DNA from: Mangrovimonas xylaniphaga | GTDB lineage: Bacteria > Bacteroidota > Bacteroidia > Flavobacteriales > Flavobacteriaceae | Reading direction: 5' to 3' | Length of the DNA stretch: 64,000 bases | NCBI RefSeq assembly: GCF_001280435.1 | Contig: NZ_LBIP01000013.1 | Location: forward strand, 372,001-436,000 | Part shown: piece after piece, positions 27,812 to 37,899 of the stretch | Position numbering within the stretch: the stretch's first letter is position 1 | How the letters are laid out: the number at the start of each line of letters is the position of its first letter | Notes under the pieces: model-generated | Told to the model about the DNA's origin: nothing | Databases searched by the model: none | The model's input: the letters and a program-made list of their open reading frames with translations, nothing else | Made by a program: the position numbers and the translations under genes

Positions 27812-28201
27812 TTATACTCTTCTTCTTTTTGGAGGTCTACATCCATTGTGTGGTAGTGGAGTAACATCGATAATTTCTGATACTTCGATACCTGAGTTAT
27901 GGATAGATCTAATAGCAGATTCTCTTCCGTTACCTGGTCCTTTTACATAAACCTTCACTTTTTTCAAACCTGCTTCTTTAGCTACACCTGCAGCATCCTC
28001 TGCAGCCAATTGCGCAGCATATGGCGTGTTCTTTTTAGAACCACGGAACCCCATTTTACCGGCAGATGACCATGCTATAACATCTCCTTTTTTGTTAGTC
28101 AAAGAGATGATGATATTGTTGAAAGAGGCCGCAATATGCGCTTCTCCAATAGAGTCAACAATTACTTTACGCTTTTTAATTTTAGTATTTGACTTTGCCA
28201 T
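27812..28201 (-). CDS. rpsK: 30S ribosomal protein S11
   Basis: A 129-residue S11 of the platform region near the Shine-Dalgarno helix. Signature runs are '[18 protein letters not shown]', '[17 protein letters not shown]' and the C-terminal '[18 protein letters not shown]'. It starts 11 bases after rpsM and is followed by the long structured spacer before rpsD. Confidence 0.98.
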   Translation of the reverse strand: MAKSNTKIKKRKVIVDSIGEAHIAASFNNIIISLTNKKGDVIAWSSAGKMGFRGSKKNTPYAAQLAAEDAAGVAKEAGLKKVKVYVKGPGNGRESAIRSIHNSGIEVSEIIDVTPLPHNGCRPPKRRRV

Positions 28202-28212
28202 GTTACTAATTA

Positions 28213-28587
28213 TTATTTAGTTGCCTTTTTCTTGTTTGCAACTGTTTTTCTTCTACCTTTTCTTGTTCTAGAGTTGTTTTTAGTACGTTGACCTCTTAAT
28301 GGAAGTCCCGCTCTATGACGAATACCTCTGTAACATCCAATGTCCATTAAACGTTTAATGTTCAATTGAGTTTCAGAACGAAGCTCACCTTCAATAGTAT
28401 AAGCTGCAACAGCCTCACGGATGCTTCCGATTTGGTCGTCTGTCCAGTCTTGTACTTTTGTGCTCTCGTCAACTTTAGCTGCCGCTAAAATTTCTTTCGC
28501 TCTACTTCTACCTATTCCATAGATATAAGTTAAAGAGATAACTCCTCTTTTCTGTTTTGGTATGTCTACACCTGCAATTCTTGCCAT
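28213..28587 (-). CDS. rpsM: 30S ribosomal protein S13
   Basis: A 124-residue S13 of the head, contacting P-site tRNA and the B1 bridges. It starts '[22 protein letters not shown]', contains '[20 protein letters not shown]' and ends in a lysine-rich tail ('[13 protein letters not shown]') that reaches the tRNA. It follows rpmJ by two bases. Confidence 0.98.
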   Translation of the reverse strand: MARIAGVDIPKQKRGVISLTYIYGIGRSRAKEILAAAKVDESTKVQDWTDDQIGSIREAVAAYTIEGELRSETQLNIKRLMDIGCYRGIRHRAGLPLRGQRTKNNSRTRKGRRKTVANKKKATK

Positions 28588-28589
28588 AA

Positions 28590-28706
28590 TTACCCTTGTC
28601 TTTGTTTGAATCTAGGATTCTTTTTGTTAATCACGTAAAGTCTACCTTTTCTGCGCACTAGTTTACAGTCTGCGCTTCTTTTTTTAACTGATGCTCTTAC
28701 TTTCAT
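28590..28706 (-). CDS. rpmJ: 50S ribosomal protein L36
   Basis: A 38-residue protein, [20 protein letters not shown] at its N-terminus and ending 'NPRFKQRQG'. It has only one cysteine (Cys14) and lacks the usual CxxC...C...H zinc ligands, so it is the zinc-free form. It sits between infA and rpsM, 4 and 2 bases away, its usual place. Confidence 0.95.
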   Translation of the reverse strand: MKVRASVKKRSADCKLVRRKGRLYVINKKNPRFKQRQG

Positions 28707-28710
28707 CGTA

Positions 28711-28926
28711 TTAGTATCTATAAGTTATTCTAGCCTTAGTTAAATCGTAAGGACTCATTTCTAATTTTACTTTGTCTCCTGGTAACAGTTTAATATAGTG
28801 CATACGCATTTTACCAGAAATATGCGCAGTCACAATATGACCATTCTCCAACTCAACTCGGAACATTGCGTTAGACAATGCTTCGATGATTGATCCGTCT
28901 TGTTCTATTGCTGCCTGTTTTGCCAT
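28711..28926 (-). CDS. infA: Translation initiation factor IF-1
   Basis: A 71-residue single OB-fold protein that binds the ribosomal A site during initiation. '[35 protein letters not shown]' and '[25 protein letters not shown]' are standard. It lies 11 bases after secY and 4 bases before rpmJ. The map gene often found between secY and infA in other bacteria is absent here. Confidence 0.98.
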   Translation of the reverse strand: MAKQAAIEQDGSIIEALSNAMFRVELENGHIVTAHISGKMRMHYIKLLPGDKVKLEMSPYDLTKARITYRY

Positions 28927-28937
28927 AGTATAATAAT

Positions 28938-30281
28938 TTAAGCTACTGCTTTTCTATTTTTACCAGTTTTCATCAAGCCATCATAGTGTTTGTTTAACAA
29001 GTAAGAATTTACTTGTTGCATGGTATCTATTGCAACTCCTACCATAATTAGTAATGATGTCCCTCCAAAAAATAAGGCCCAACCTGCCTGTACATCCATA
29101 AGCTTTACGATGATTGCTGGGAACACAGCTATCAAAGCCAAGAAGATAGAACCAGGTAAGGTAATTTGCGACATTATCTTATCCAAATATTCTGAAGTTT
29201 CAGATCCAGGACGAATACCTGGGATAAAACCACCACTACGCTTTAAATCATCTGCCATTTTGTTTGTTGGAACAGTAATAGCAGTATAAAAATATGTAAA
29301 TACAATAATCAATAATGCAAATACCACGTTGTACCAGAATCCGAAGATATCTGAGAACTGTGTTTGCATCCATGTACCTACGGCTCCAGAACCAAATGAT
29401 TTTCCAATTAAACTAGGCACAAACATAATTGCCTGTGCGAAGATGATTGGCATTACACCTGAAGCATTCAATTTTAAAGGTAAAAATTGTCTGGTACCAA
29501 AAACATTCTTTTCATATCCACCAGTAGCAGTACGTCTAGCATATTCAACAGCTACTTTACGTACTCCCATAACTAGCATGATAGATCCAAGGATGATCAA
29601 CAACCAAATTACAAGCTCGATCAAGATCATGATCAAACCACCGTTTGATTGTGTAACCCTTGCTGCATATTCTTGCAAGAAGTTTTGTGGCAACTTAGCA
29701 ATGATTCCTACCATAATCAATAATGAAATACCATTACCAATTCCTTTGTCGGTGATTTTTTCACCCAACCACATTGCGAAAACAGTACCTGTTACCAAGA
29801 TGATTATAGATGAAAAATAGAACATCCCTCCTGTACCCAATAAAAAGGCACTTTGAGGAATACCTAAAGTAGGTAAACTTGCCAAATATCCTGGTGCTTG
29901 AACCAAACAGATACCAATGGTTAACCAACGAGTAATCTGGTTGATTTTTTTACGCCCACTTTCTCCTTCTTTTTGTAGCTTTTGAAGATAAGGAATTGCA
30001 ATTCCCATCAACTGCACCACGATAGAAGCAGAGATATATGGCATAATACCCAATGCAAAAACAGAAGCATTAGCAAATGCTCCTCCTGTAAATGCATTTA
30101 AGAGCCCAAGAAGTCCATCTTCGGTATTGTTTGCCAAACCTCCCAATTGAGATGCATCAATACCAGGAAGCACTACTTGTGCACCAAAACGATAAACCAA
30201 AAGCAGGCCGAGCGTAAGCACGATCCTGTCTTTTAGTTCCGTTATTTTCCAAACATTTTTTAAAGTGTCTATAAATTTCAT
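28938..30281 (-). CDS. secY: Protein translocase subunit SecY
   Basis: A 447-residue SecY with ten predicted membrane helices, forming the protein-conducting channel with SecE and SecG. The plug-region run '[14 protein letters not shown]' and '[19 protein letters not shown]' are typical. The cytoplasmic loop '[20 protein letters not shown]' binds SecA and the ribosome. It sits between rplO and infA, its classical place in the spc operon. Confidence 0.98.
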   Translation of the reverse strand: MKFIDTLKNVWKITELKDRIVLTLGLLLVYRFGAQVVLPGIDASQLGGLANNTEDGLLGLLNAFTGGAFANASVFALGIMPYISASIVVQLMGIAIPYLQKLQKEGESGRKKINQITRWLTIGICLVQAPGYLASLPTLGIPQSAFLLGTGGMFYFSSIIILVTGTVFAMWLGEKITDKGIGNGISLLIMVGIIAKLPQNFLQEYAARVTQSNGGLIMILIELVIWLLIILGSIMLVMGVRKVAVEYARRTATGGYEKNVFGTRQFLPLKLNASGVMPIIFAQAIMFVPSLIGKSFGSGAVGTWMQTQFSDIFGFWYNVVFALLIIVFTYFYTAITVPTNKMADDLKRSGGFIPGIRPGSETSEYLDKIMSQITLPGSIFLALIAVFPAIIVKLMDVQAGWALFFGGTSLLIMVGVAIDTMQQVNSYLLNKHYDGLMKTGKNRKAVA

Positions 30282-30294
30282 ACTCTAATAGGTC

Positions 30295-30747
30295 TTATAA
30301 AGTTACGGCTTCTCCACCTGCAGCTTCAATTGCAGCTTTTGCTGAAGCAGTAAATTTATGAGCAGATACTTTTAGTTTAGATTTCAATTCTCCACGACCT
30401 AGGATTTTCACTAGTTCGTTTTTACCAGCCAAACCAAGTTCAACCAATGTATTAAAATCAACAGTATCCTTCACCTTATTATCATCAACCAACTGTTGTA
30501 ATGTATCAAGGTTCACACCTTGGTACTCTACACGGTTAACATTAGTAAATCCAAATTTAGGTACACGTCTTTGAAGAGGCATTTGTCCACCTTCAAAACC
30601 AACTTTCTTAGAATATCCAGAACGAGACTTAGCTCCTTTGTGTCCACGTGTAGCGGTACCACCTTTTCCAGAACCTTGTCCTCTACCTACTCTCTTACCT
30701 TGATTTTTAACTGAGCCTTCAGCTGGTGTTAAATTACTTAAGTCCAT
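30295..30747 (-). CDS. rplO: 50S ribosomal protein L15
   Basis: A 150-residue L15. The glycine- and arginine-rich N-terminal extension ('GKRVGRGQGSGKGGTATRGH', residues 17-36) threads into 23S rRNA; the globular part has 'RRVPKFGFTNVNRVEYQGVNL'. It starts 12 bases after rpmD and precedes secY. Confidence 0.98.
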   Translation of the reverse strand: MDLSNLTPAEGSVKNQGKRVGRGQGSGKGGTATRGHKGAKSRSGYSKKVGFEGGQMPLQRRVPKFGFTNVNRVEYQGVNLDTLQQLVDDNKVKDTVDFNTLVELGLAGKNELVKILGRGELKSKLKVSAHKFTASAKAAIEAAGGEAVTL

Positions 30748-30759
30748 TTCTATGCTGTA

Positions 30760-30942
30760 TTATTTTGTTTCTTCAACAGAAACTAAATGTTTAACTTTAT
30801 TCACCATACCAACGATGTTTGGAGTGGCATCATGTTCTACAACCTGACCGATCTTTCTCAAACCTAAAGCTTCCAAAGTTCTCTTTTGGGTTTGCGTACG
30901 GTTGATTGCGCTTCTTACTTTTGTTACTCTAATTTTTGCCAT
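30760..30942 (-). CDS. rpmD: 50S ribosomal protein L30
   Basis: A 60-residue L30 with 'MAKIRVTKVRSAINRTQTQK' and 'LGLRKIGQVVEHDATPNIVG', the complete bacterial short form. It lies between rpsE and rplO, 11 and 12 bases away. Confidence 0.97.
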   Translation of the reverse strand: MAKIRVTKVRSAINRTQTQKRTLEALGLRKIGQVVEHDATPNIVGMVNKVKHLVSVEETK

Positions 30943-30953
30943 CGTCCTATAAA

Positions 30954-31478
30954 TTAACCGTTAAATACTTTTTCAAGAGAAATTCCCCTATCCCTAGCTA
31001 CAGATTCAGCACTTCTTAATTGTAATAATGCGTCAAAAGTAGCTTTTACCACGTTGTGAGGGTTAGAAGATCCTTGAGATTTAGACAATACATCATGTAC
31101 TCCAACTGCTTCCAAAACTGTTCTTACAGCACCACCAGCAATTACCCCGGTACCAGGAGCTGCAGGAATAATGTTTACTCTTGCACCACCAAATTTACCT
31201 TTTTGCTCGTGTGGTAAAGTTCCTTTGATAATTGGAATTTTTACCAAGTTTTTCTTAGCATCTTCTACAGCTTTAGCGATAGCAGTAGCAACGTCTTTAG
31301 ATTTTCCTAAACCGTGTCCTACTACTCCAGCTTCATCTCCAACTACTACGATAGCTGAAAATCCGAATGCTCTACCTCCTTTTGTTACTTTAGTAACCCT
31401 TTGTACACCAACTAAACGATCTTTAAGATCTAATCCACCTGGTTTTACCAATTCTGCGTTTTTATATTTTTGATACAT
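30954..31478 (-). CDS. rpsE: 30S ribosomal protein S5
   Basis: A 174-residue S5, which shapes the mRNA entry channel and affects decoding accuracy. The dsRNA-binding N-domain has '[20 protein letters not shown]' and '[20 protein letters not shown]'. The C-domain has '[21 protein letters not shown]'. It lies 6 bases after rplR. Confidence 0.98.
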   Translation of the reverse strand: MYQKYKNAELVKPGGLDLKDRLVGVQRVTKVTKGGRAFGFSAIVVVGDEAGVVGHGLGKSKDVATAIAKAVEDAKKNLVKIPIIKGTLPHEQKGKFGGARVNIIPAAPGTGVIAGGAVRTVLEAVGVHDVLSKSQGSSNPHNVVKATFDALLQLRSAESVARDRGISLEKVFNG

Positions 31479-31484
31479 AATTTC

Positions 31485-31841
31485 TTAGAATTTTAGTCCT
31501 GCTTCTCTAGCACCTTCTGCCAATGATTTAACTCTTCCGTGATATTTATATCCTCCTCTATCAAAAGAAATAGTATCAACACCTGCTTTAAGAGCTTTCT
31601 CTGCGATTGCTTTACCTACCAAGGCAGCAATTTCAGTTTTGTTTCCAGCAGCAGCGCTAATATCTTTATCTCTTGAAGATGCAGAACTGATAGTTGTACC
31701 AGTTACATCGTTTATAAGTTGAGCATAAATTTCTTTATTGCTTCTAAATACAGCTAATCGCGGTCTAGCTTCAGTTCCTGAAACTATTTTACGGATTCTG
31801 CTTTTTATTCTTAGTCTTTTCTGATTCTTTGTCAATGCCAT
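31485..31841 (-). CDS. rplR: 50S ribosomal protein L18
   Basis: A 118-residue L18, the 5S rRNA binder of the central protuberance. '[21 protein letters not shown]' and '[20 protein letters not shown]' are the standard signatures. It lies 10 bases after rplF. Confidence 0.98.
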   Translation of the reverse strand: MALTKNQKRLRIKSRIRKIVSGTEARPRLAVFRSNKEIYAQLINDVTGTTISSASSRDKDISAAAGNKTEIAALVGKAIAEKALKAGVDTISFDRGGYKYHGRVKSLAEGAREAGLKF

Positions 31842-31851
31842 AACTTAACTA

Positions 31852-32394
31852 TTAAGCTGATTTACCTGCTTTTCTTCTTAATTCTTCACCAACAAACTTG
31901 ATACCTTTTCCTTTGTAAGGCTCTGGCTTTCTGAAACTACGGATTTTCGCAGCTACTTGTCCTACCAACTGTTTGTCGTGAGAGGTTAATTTAACGATTG
32001 GATTTTTACCTTTCTCAGATATGGTCTCAACTTTAACTTCAGGAGCTAAATCTAAGATAATATTATGAGAAAAACCTAATGCTAAATCCAATTTTTGTCC
32101 TTGGTTTGATGCTCTATAACCAACACCCACCAATTCTAGTTGCTTGGTCCACCCTTCAGATACACCCTTAACCATATTGTTAATCAAGGCTCTATAAAGA
32201 CCGTGTTTTGCTCTTTCGTCTTTTTTATCTGAAGAACGCTCAACTATAACGTTTCCTTCTTCTACTTTAATTTCTACACCAGAAAATTCTTGAGTTAATT
32301 CACCTAATTTACCTTTTACAGTAATTACATTGTCTTTAACTTCAACTGTAACTCCTCCTGGGATAGCTACTGGGTTTTTACCTATTCTTGACAT
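31852..32394 (-). CDS. rplF: 50S ribosomal protein L6
   Basis: A 180-residue L6 with the duplicated fold. 'MSRIGKNPVAIPGGVTVEV' at the start and the C-terminal signature 'PEPYKGKGIKFVGEELRRKAGK' are present. It binds near the GTPase-associated centre. It lies 19 bases after rpsH. Confidence 0.98.
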   Translation of the reverse strand: MSRIGKNPVAIPGGVTVEVKDNVITVKGKLGELTQEFSGVEIKVEEGNVIVERSSDKKDERAKHGLYRALINNMVKGVSEGWTKQLELVGVGYRASNQGQKLDLALGFSHNIILDLAPEVKVETISEKGKNPIVKLTSHDKQLVGQVAAKIRSFRKPEPYKGKGIKFVGEELRRKAGKSA

Positions 32395-32413
32395 GTCTTT
32401 CTGTTTTTATAAA

Positions 32414-32812
32414 TTAGTAAACGTAACACAATAATTCTCCACCAACGTTTTGTTGTTGCGCTTGCTTCCCTGTTAACACACCGTGAGATGTTGAAACAAT
32501 AGCAATTCCAAGACCGTTAAGAATTCTTGGCATTTCATTGGCACCTGCATATTTACGTAAACCTGGTTTACTGATTCTTTGAATCTTTTTGATTACAGGC
32601 TCTTTAGTTTCTTTGTTGTACTTAAGGGCGATTTTAATGCTCCCTTGTACTGAAGAATCGTCAAACTTGTAACTTAAAATATATCCTTGATCGAATAATA
32701 TTTTAGTAATTTCCTTTTTCAGCTTAGATGCTGGAATCTCAACCACTCTGTGGTTGGCTTTCACGGCATTTCTAATTCTTGTTAGATAATCTGCGATAGG
32801 ATCTGTATACAT
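32414..32812 (-). CDS. rpsH: 30S ribosomal protein S8
   Basis: A 132-residue S8, a primary 16S binder and in E. coli the translational repressor of the spc operon. 'DPIADYLTRIRNAVKANHRVV' and the C-terminal 'GIAIVSTSHGVLTGKQAQQQ' with 'GGELLCYVY' are intact. The 75-base spacer before it, after rpsN, contains a GC-rich hairpin (separate entry). Confidence 0.98.
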   Translation of the reverse strand: MYTDPIADYLTRIRNAVKANHRVVEIPASKLKKEITKILFDQGYILSYKFDDSSVQGSIKIALKYNKETKEPVIKKIQRISKPGLRKYAGANEMPRILNGLGIAIVSTSHGVLTGKQAQQQNVGGELLCYVY

Positions 32813-32831
32813 GTATATTAATTTGCGGTTT

Positions 32832-32871
32832 TGGTTTTCGGAGCCGACCTTCGGCTCCGAACTTCAAACCA
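32832..32871 (-). promoter_or_regulatory. GC-rich hairpin in the rpsN-rpsH spacer
   Basis: A perfect 10-bp stem TCGGAGCCGA/TCGGCTCCGA (32838-32847 with 32851-32860) with a 3-base loop, extended by TGGTTT/AAACCA (32832-32837 with 32866-32871) across a 5-base bulge. No U-run follows on the minus strand. It ends 19 bases before the rpsH ATG. Confidence 0.55.
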
Positions 32872-32887
32872 GTTTATAATTCTTTTT

Positions 32888-33157
32888 TTACCAGCTAGCT
32901 TTTTTCACTCCTGGAATAAGTCCTTTATTTGCCATTTCACGCAACATTACACGTGAAATTCCAAATGTACGAACATACCCTTTAGGTCTTCCTGTAAGTT
33001 TACATCTGTTGTGCATACGTACTGGAGAAGCATTTTTAGGTAACTTTTGTAGTGCTTCGTAATCTCCAGCTTCTTTTAAAGCTTTACGTTTCTCAGCATA
33101 CTTAGCTACTGTTTTTGCTCTTTTTACCTCACGGGCTTTCATTGATTCTTTAGCCAT
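32888..33157 (-). CDS. rpsN: 30S ribosomal protein S14
   Basis: An 89-residue S14 of the long, zinc-independent type: it lacks the two CxxC pairs of the short form and has the extra middle section ('[19 protein letters not shown]'). The end '[24 protein letters not shown]' is standard. It starts 3 bases after rplE. Confidence 0.97.
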   Translation of the reverse strand: MAKESMKAREVKRAKTVAKYAEKRKALKEAGDYEALQKLPKNASPVRMHNRCKLTGRPKGYVRTFGISRVMLREMANKGLIPGVKKASW

Positions 33158-33160
33158 ATC

Positions 33161-33712
33161 TTAGTTCTTTTGAAAAGGTAGTCCTAATTCAGTTAATAAC
33201 GAATGTGCTTCTTTATCAGTCTCTGCAGACGTTACAAAGGTAATGTCCATTCCTGATATTTTGTTGATTTTGTCAATATCAATTTCTGGGAAAATGATTT
33301 GTTCGGTAATACCTAAGTTGTAATTACCTCTACCATCAAATCCAGTAGCTTTGATACCACCAAAATCTCTTACACGTGGTAAAGCTGAAGTAATCAAACG
33401 ATCTAAGAATTCGTACATTCTCTCTCCTCTTAAGGTTACGCGGGCACCAATTGGCATTCCCTTACGTAATTTGAAAGTTGCAACGTCTTTTTTAGAAAGT
33501 GTAGCTACAGCTTTTTGTCCAGAGATCTTAGTTAATTCTTCAACTGCATGATCGATTAATTTCTTGTCAGCAACCGCAGCACCAACTCCTCTAGATAAGA
33601 TGATCTTTTCTAGTTTAGGTACTTGCATTACGTTTTGATAACCGAATTCTTCTGTAAGAGCCGCAACGATTCTGTCGCGGTACTCTTGTTTTAATCTTGG
33701 AGTATAAGTCAT
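33161..33712 (-). CDS. rplE: 50S ribosomal protein L5
   Basis: A 183-residue L5, binding 5S rRNA and contacting P-site tRNA. '[20 protein letters not shown]', '[20 protein letters not shown]' and '[20 protein letters not shown]' are its signatures. It starts 5 bases after rplX. Confidence 0.98.
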   Translation of the reverse strand: MTYTPRLKQEYRDRIVAALTEEFGYQNVMQVPKLEKIILSRGVGAAVADKKLIDHAVEELTKISGQKAVATLSKKDVATFKLRKGMPIGARVTLRGERMYEFLDRLITSALPRVRDFGGIKATGFDGRGNYNLGITEQIIFPEIDIDKINKISGMDITFVTSAETDKEAHSLLTELGLPFQKN

Positions 33713-33717
33713 AACTA

Positions 33718-34029
33718 CTATATTACTTCATTAGATTTTTTGGCAAATCTTACTTTTTTATCACCTTCCATTTTGTAACCTACTCTAGTAGTTTCACCTT
33801 TAGAATTTACCAAAGATAAATTCGAGATGTGGATTGGTGCTTCTTTCTCTACGATACCACCTTGAGGATTTTGTGCGCTTGGCTTAGTGTGCTTCTTCAC
33901 AATGTTCACTCCTTCTACGATGGCCTTGTTCTTATCTACAAATACTTTAAGTACTTTACCTTCTGAGCCTTTGTTGTCTCCAGCAATTACTTTTACGGTA
34001 TCTCCTGATTTTATTTTAAGCTTTGTCAT
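33718..34029 (-). CDS. rplX: 50S ribosomal protein L24
   Basis: A 103-residue L24, an early assembly initiator at the tunnel exit. The KOW motif is in '[20 protein letters not shown]', followed by '[12 protein letters not shown]' and '[18 protein letters not shown]'. It lies 13 bases after rplN. Confidence 0.97.
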   Translation of the reverse strand: MTKLKIKSGDTVKVIAGDNKGSEGKVLKVFVDKNKAIVEGVNIVKKHTKPSAQNPQGGIVEKEAPIHISNLSLVNSKGETTRVGYKMEGDKKVRFAKKSNEVI

Positions 34030-34042
34030 CTTAGTTTAGTCA

Positions 34043-34411
34043 TTAAAGCACTTCAGGTGCCAATGATACAATTTTCATGAATTGTTTATCACGAAGTTCT
34101 CTAGCAACAGGTCCAAATACACGTGTACCTCTCATCTCACCTTGAGCATTTAAAAGTACACAAGCGTTGTCGTCGAATCTAATGTAAGATCCGTCTGGGC
34201 GTCTTACTTCTTTCACGGTACGTACAACAACAGCAGTAGAAACTGCTCCTTTTTTTACGTTTCCGTTAGGAGTTGCATCTTTTACAGAAACAACAATTTT
34301 ATCTCCAATAGAAGCATATCTCTTCTTAGTACCACCTAGAACACGTATTGTTAATACTTCTTTTGCTCCAGTGTTGTCGGCTACTTTTAATCTTGATTCT
34401 TGTTGTACCAT
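34043..34411 (-). CDS. rplN: 50S ribosomal protein L14
   Basis: A 122-residue L14, located at the subunit interface and the target of RsfS, whose gene is at 12944-13315. '[19 protein letters not shown]' and '[20 protein letters not shown]' are standard. It starts 2 bases after the rpsQ stop. Confidence 0.98.
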   Translation of the reverse strand: MVQQESRLKVADNTGAKEVLTIRVLGGTKKRYASIGDKIVVSVKDATPNGNVKKGAVSTAVVVRTVKEVRRPDGSYIRFDDNACVLLNAQGEMRGTRVFGPVARELRDKQFMKIVSLAPEVL

Positions 34412-34413
34412 AA

Positions 34414-34671
34414 TTACTTCGCTCTTTCAATTATTTCTACTAATCTCCAACATTTAGATTTACTCATAGGTCTTGTTTCCATGATCCTTACAGTATCTCC
34501 AACGTTACAGTCGTTTGTTTCATCGTGTGCAACGTATTTTTTCGTTTTCAACACGAATTTACCATACATAGGGTGTTTTACTTTCTTAACCTCAGAAACC
34601 ACAATGGACTTCTGCATTTTGTTACTTGTAACAACTCCTATACGTTCTTTTCTTAAGTTTCTTTTTTCCAT
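34414..34671 (-). CDS. rpsQ: 30S ribosomal protein S17
   Basis: An 85-residue S17, OB fold, an early 16S binder. '[20 protein letters not shown]' and '[20 protein letters not shown]' are its signatures. It starts 17 bases after rpmC. Confidence 0.98.
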   Translation of the reverse strand: MEKRNLRKERIGVVTSNKMQKSIVVSEVKKVKHPMYGKFVLKTKKYVAHDETNDCNVGDTVRIMETRPMSKSKCWRLVEIIERAK

Positions 34672-34688
34672 CTTTCAGCAGAATACAG

Positions 34689-34880
34689 TTATTGTAGTTC
34701 TCTTTTAGTTAATTCAGTCTCAATTCTTGCTATTGAACGTCTTACAGAACGCAATTGAATTGGATTTTCTAAAGGAGAGATTGCATGAGCCATTTTTAGG
34801 TCTGCATAACTCTTTTTGGTCACACCAAGTTGTTCTTGTAACTCGGCTGTAGATAGCTGTTTAATTTCTGATTGCTTCAT
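34689..34880 (-). CDS. rpmC: 50S ribosomal protein L29
   Basis: A 63-residue helical L29 at the tunnel exit near the SRP docking site. 'QLSTAELQEQLGVTKKSYADL' and 'SVRRSIARIETELTKREL' fit the family. It starts 9 bases after rplP. Confidence 0.95.
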   Translation of the reverse strand: MKQSEIKQLSTAELQEQLGVTKKSYADLKMAHAISPLENPIQLRSVRRSIARIETELTKRELQ

Positions 34881-34889
34881 AATACATTC

Positions 34890-35315
34890 TTATTGAGCTT
34901 CGTCGTAATCTCGAGCTATAATAAACTTAGTTTTAACTGGAAGTTTTTGTGCGGCCAATCGCAAGGCTTCTCTTGCAACTTCTAAAGGCACACCGGTAAC
35001 TTCAAATAACATTCTACCTGGTTTAACCACAGCAGCCCAATATTCAACAGCACCTTTACCTTTACCCATACGTACTTCAAGAGGTTTCTTTGTGATAGGC
35101 TTGTCTGGAAAAATTTTGATCCAAAGTTGCCCCTCTCTTTTCATATAACGTGTTGCAGCAATACGGGCAGCTTCGATTTGACGCGCAGTAATAAATTCTG
35201 AGTCAAGCGATTTTATACCAAACATTCCATTTGAAAGTACGTGCCCTCTTCCGGCATTTCCTTTCATGCGACCTTTCTGTTGCTTACGAAACTTTGTTTT
35301 CTTTGGTTGTAACAT
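34890..35315 (-). CDS. rplP: 50S ribosomal protein L16
   Basis: A 141-residue L16, which positions A-site tRNA near the peptidyl-transferase centre. '[19 protein letters not shown]' at the start and '[20 protein letters not shown]' followed by '[20 protein letters not shown]' are standard. It lies 18 bases after rpsC. Confidence 0.98.
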   Translation of the reverse strand: MLQPKKTKFRKQQKGRMKGNAGRGHVLSNGMFGIKSLDSEFITARQIEAARIAATRYMKREGQLWIKIFPDKPITKKPLEVRMGKGKGAVEYWAAVVKPGRMLFEVTGVPLEVAREALRLAAQKLPVKTKFIIARDYDEAQ

Positions 35316-35333
35316 CTTCTTTTACTTTTAAAA

Positions 35334-36050
35334 TTACTTTCTTCGTCGAGATTTGTTTGTATTACCTCCACGTCCTGTTTTTCCTTGCTTTTTGGATAAC
35401 CCAACTAGCGGAGAAAGTTCTCTCTTACCATACACTTCACCTTTCATGATCCATACTTTTACTCCCAATCTACCGTAAGTAGTGTGGGCCTCTACCAAAG
35501 CATAGTCGATGTCAGCTCTAAATGTCGATAATGGAATACGACCTTCCTTGTAGTGCTCGGAACGTGCCATCTCAGCACCGTTCAAACGGCCACTGATCTG
35601 TACTTTGATTCCTTCTGCATTCATACGCATCGCAGCCGCGATAGCCATCTTGATTGCACGTCTGTAAGAGATACGGTTCTCAATTTGACGAGCAATACTA
35701 GACCCTACCAAGAATGCGTCAAGTTCTGGTCTCTTTATTTCAAAGATGTTTAACTGAACTTCCTTGTTTGTAATCTTTTTAAGCTCTTCTTTCAACTTGT
35801 CTACCTCTTGACCACCTTTACCGATAATGATACCAGGTCTGGCAGTAGTGATAGTAACGGTTACAAGCTTAAGCGTACGCTCAATAATTACTCTAGACAC
35901 ACTAGCTTTAGATAAACGAGCGTGAACATATTTTCTAATCTTATCGTCTTCAGCAAGCTTGTCTCCATAGTCATTGCCTCCGTACCAGTTAGACTCCCAT
36001 CCTCTGATGATTCCTAAGCGATTTCCGATTGGATTTGTTTTTTGTCCCAT
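35334..36050 (-). CDS. rpsC: 30S ribosomal protein S3
   Basis: A 238-residue S3 of the mRNA entry channel, with helicase activity together with S4 and S5. The KH domain loop is '[20 protein letters not shown]'; the C-domain has '[20 protein letters not shown]'. It ends in a basic glycine-rich tail. It starts 9 bases after rplV. Confidence 0.98.
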   Translation of the reverse strand: MGQKTNPIGNRLGIIRGWESNWYGGNDYGDKLAEDDKIRKYVHARLSKASVSRVIIERTLKLVTVTITTARPGIIIGKGGQEVDKLKEELKKITNKEVQLNIFEIKRPELDAFLVGSSIARQIENRISYRRAIKMAIAAAMRMNAEGIKVQISGRLNGAEMARSEHYKEGRIPLSTFRADIDYALVEAHTTYGRLGVKVWIMKGEVYGKRELSPLVGLSKKQGKTGRGGNTNKSRRRK

Positions 36051-36059
36051 ATCTCTATC

Positions 36060-36470
36060 TTAGCTTTGTGTGTTGTTATTTAATGCTCCAATCACAACTG
36101 TTACGTGGTTAGAACGTTTTCTAATTCTGTGTGCTCGACCTTGAGGAGCTGGACGCAGTCTTTTCAACATTGTTCCACCATCTACTCTGATCTCTTTTAC
36201 AAATAAGTTAGCTTCTTCGATGTTAGCATCTTCGTTTTTAGCTTGCCAGTTAGCGATTGCAGATAGTACAAGTTTCTCTAAACGACGTGATGCTTCTTTC
36301 GAGCTAAATCTAAGGATCTGAAGAGCTTTTTCAGCTTTTTGACCTCTTACCAAATCAGCTACTAAACGCATTTTTCTTGGTGAGGTAGGACAGTTGTTCA
36401 ATTTTGCAAACGCAATTTGCTTTCTGTCTTCTTTCATAGCCTCTGCCATTTGTTTTTTACGACTTCCCAT
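36060..36470 (-). CDS. rplV: 50S ribosomal protein L22
   Basis: A 136-residue L22; its beta-hairpin ('[20 protein letters not shown]') lines the nascent-chain tunnel, the macrolide-sensitive region. The N-terminus has about 20 more charged residues than E. coli L22 ('[20 protein letters not shown]'), usual for this phylum. It starts 8 bases after rpsS. Confidence 0.97.
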   Translation of the reverse strand: MGSRKKQMAEAMKEDRKQIAFAKLNNCPTSPRKMRLVADLVRGQKAEKALQILRFSSKEASRRLEKLVLSAIANWQAKNEDANIEEANLFVKEIRVDGGTMLKRLRPAPQGRAHRIRKRSNHVTVVIGALNNNTQS

Positions 36471-36478
36471 AGCTCTTC

Positions 36479-36757
36479 TTATTTTTTACCTTTATTTTTT
36501 GCACCTGCATGCCCTCTAAAAGAACGTGTTGGTGAAAATTCTCCTAATTTATGACCTACCATGTTTTCTGTTACGTAAACTGGTACAAACTGACGACCGT
36601 TGTGCACTGCGATAGTTTGTCCTACGAAGTCTGGAGTAATCATAGAAGCTCTAGACCAAGTTTTGATAACTGTCTTCTTGCCAGACTCAACATTTTGTTG
36701 AACTTTTCTATCTAATTTATAATGAACGTAAGGTCCTTTTTTTAATGATCTTGCCAT
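36479..36757 (-). CDS. rpsS: 30S ribosomal protein S19
   Basis: A 92-residue S19 of the head. '[19 protein letters not shown]', '[20 protein letters not shown]' and '[19 protein letters not shown]' are intact. It starts 6 bases after rplB. Confidence 0.98.
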   Translation of the reverse strand: MARSLKKGPYVHYKLDRKVQQNVESGKKTVIKTWSRASMITPDFVGQTIAVHNGRQFVPVYVTENMVGHKLGEFSPTRSFRGHAGAKNKGKK

Positions 36758-36763
36758 GTCCTA

Positions 36764-37591
36764 TTATTTCTTTCTACGTTCTACAATATATTTATTACTC
36801 GCTTTTGTCTTAGAACGGGTTCTGTAACCTTTAGCAGGTAAACCTTTTCTTGAACGTGGGTGTCCTCCAGATGAACGTCCTTCACCACCTCCCATTGGGT
36901 GATCTACTGGGTTCATTACTACGGCTCTTGTTCTTGGTCTTCTACCTAACCATCTGCTTCTACCTGCTTTACCAGATACGATCAACTGGTGGTCAGAGTT
37001 AGATACAGCTCCAATAGTAGCCATACAAGTTACAAGTACCAATCTGGTTTCACCTGATGGTAATTTAACGGTAGCAAATTTACCGTCTCTTGCCATCAAT
37101 TGAGCGAAAGCTCCAGCACTACGAGCCATAACAGCTCCTTGCCCTGGGTGCAACTCAATACATGAAATAATAGTACCTAAAGGTATTTCGCTTAAAGGCA
37201 TTGCGTTTCCAATTTCTGGAGCTACTCCTGAGGCACCAGATACAACGTTTTGTCCAACTTGTAAACCATTTTGGGCAATGATGTATCTTTTTTCACCATC
37301 TTGGTAGTTCAACAACGCGATAAAAGCGGTTCTGTTTGGATCGTACTCGATAGTTTTTACTTCGGCAGGGATTCCTGCTTTGTTTCTTTTGAAATCGATG
37401 ATACGATACTTCTTTTTGTGACCACCACCAATGTAGCGCATGGTCATTTTTCCTTGACTGTTTCTACCACCAGATCTTTTTTTCGGAGCAAGCAAGCTTT
37501 TCTCCGGCTTATCAGTAGTGATGGCGTCAAATCCATTAACTACTCTAAAACGCTGAGCTGATGTAATCGGTTTTAATTTTCTTACTGACAT
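36764..37591 (-). CDS. rplB: 50S ribosomal protein L2
   Basis: A 275-residue L2, needed for subunit association and peptidyl transfer. The conserved C-terminal loop '[20 protein letters not shown]' carries the key histidine (about residue 231). '[20 protein letters not shown]' lies in the N-part. It starts 10 bases after rplW. Confidence 0.98.
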   Translation of the reverse strand: MSVRKLKPITSAQRFRVVNGFDAITTDKPEKSLLAPKKRSGGRNSQGKMTMRYIGGGHKKKYRIIDFKRNKAGIPAEVKTIEYDPNRTAFIALLNYQDGEKRYIIAQNGLQVGQNVVSGASGVAPEIGNAMPLSEIPLGTIISCIELHPGQGAVMARSAGAFAQLMARDGKFATVKLPSGETRLVLVTCMATIGAVSNSDHQLIVSGKAGRSRWLGRRPRTRAVVMNPVDHPMGGGEGRSSGGHPRSRKGLPAKGYRTRSKTKASNKYIVERRKK

Positions 37592-37601
37592 TTTCGTCTA
37601 A

Positions 37602-37892
37602 TTACATGTTACTGTATAAATCAATTGTCTCACCTTCCGCCAGTTGTACAAATGCCTTTTTAACGGCATTTGTTTTACCATGCTGAATACCTGTTTTTGT
37701 GTAACGGGTTCTTCTTTCTGGACGGACATTTATAGTACGAACTTTTTCAACAGAAACGCCATAAGCAGCTTCTACTGCTTTTTTAATTTCTACCTTGTTC
37801 GCCTTTGTGCTCACTTCAAAGCTAAAGCAGTTGTTCAACTCACCTTGAGTTGTTGCTTTCTCTGTGATAATAGGTTTAATTAAGATACTCAT
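37602..37892 (-). CDS. rplW: 50S ribosomal protein L23
   Basis: A 96-residue L23 at the tunnel exit, docking site for trigger factor and SRP. 'MSILIKPIITEKATTQGELN' and 'VEIKKAVEAAYGVSVEKVRT' are its signatures. It starts 7 bases after rplD. Confidence 0.97.
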   Translation of the reverse strand: MSILIKPIITEKATTQGELNNCFSFEVSTKANKVEIKKAVEAAYGVSVEKVRTINVRPERRTRYTKTGIQHGKTNAVKKAFVQLAEGETIDLYSNM

Positions 37893-37899
37893 GACTTTC

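Noticed and set aside
29329-29820. 163-codon open frame antisense to secY
   Set aside because: Contained within secY; the composition reflects reversed membrane-helix codons, and no promoter or start context is present.
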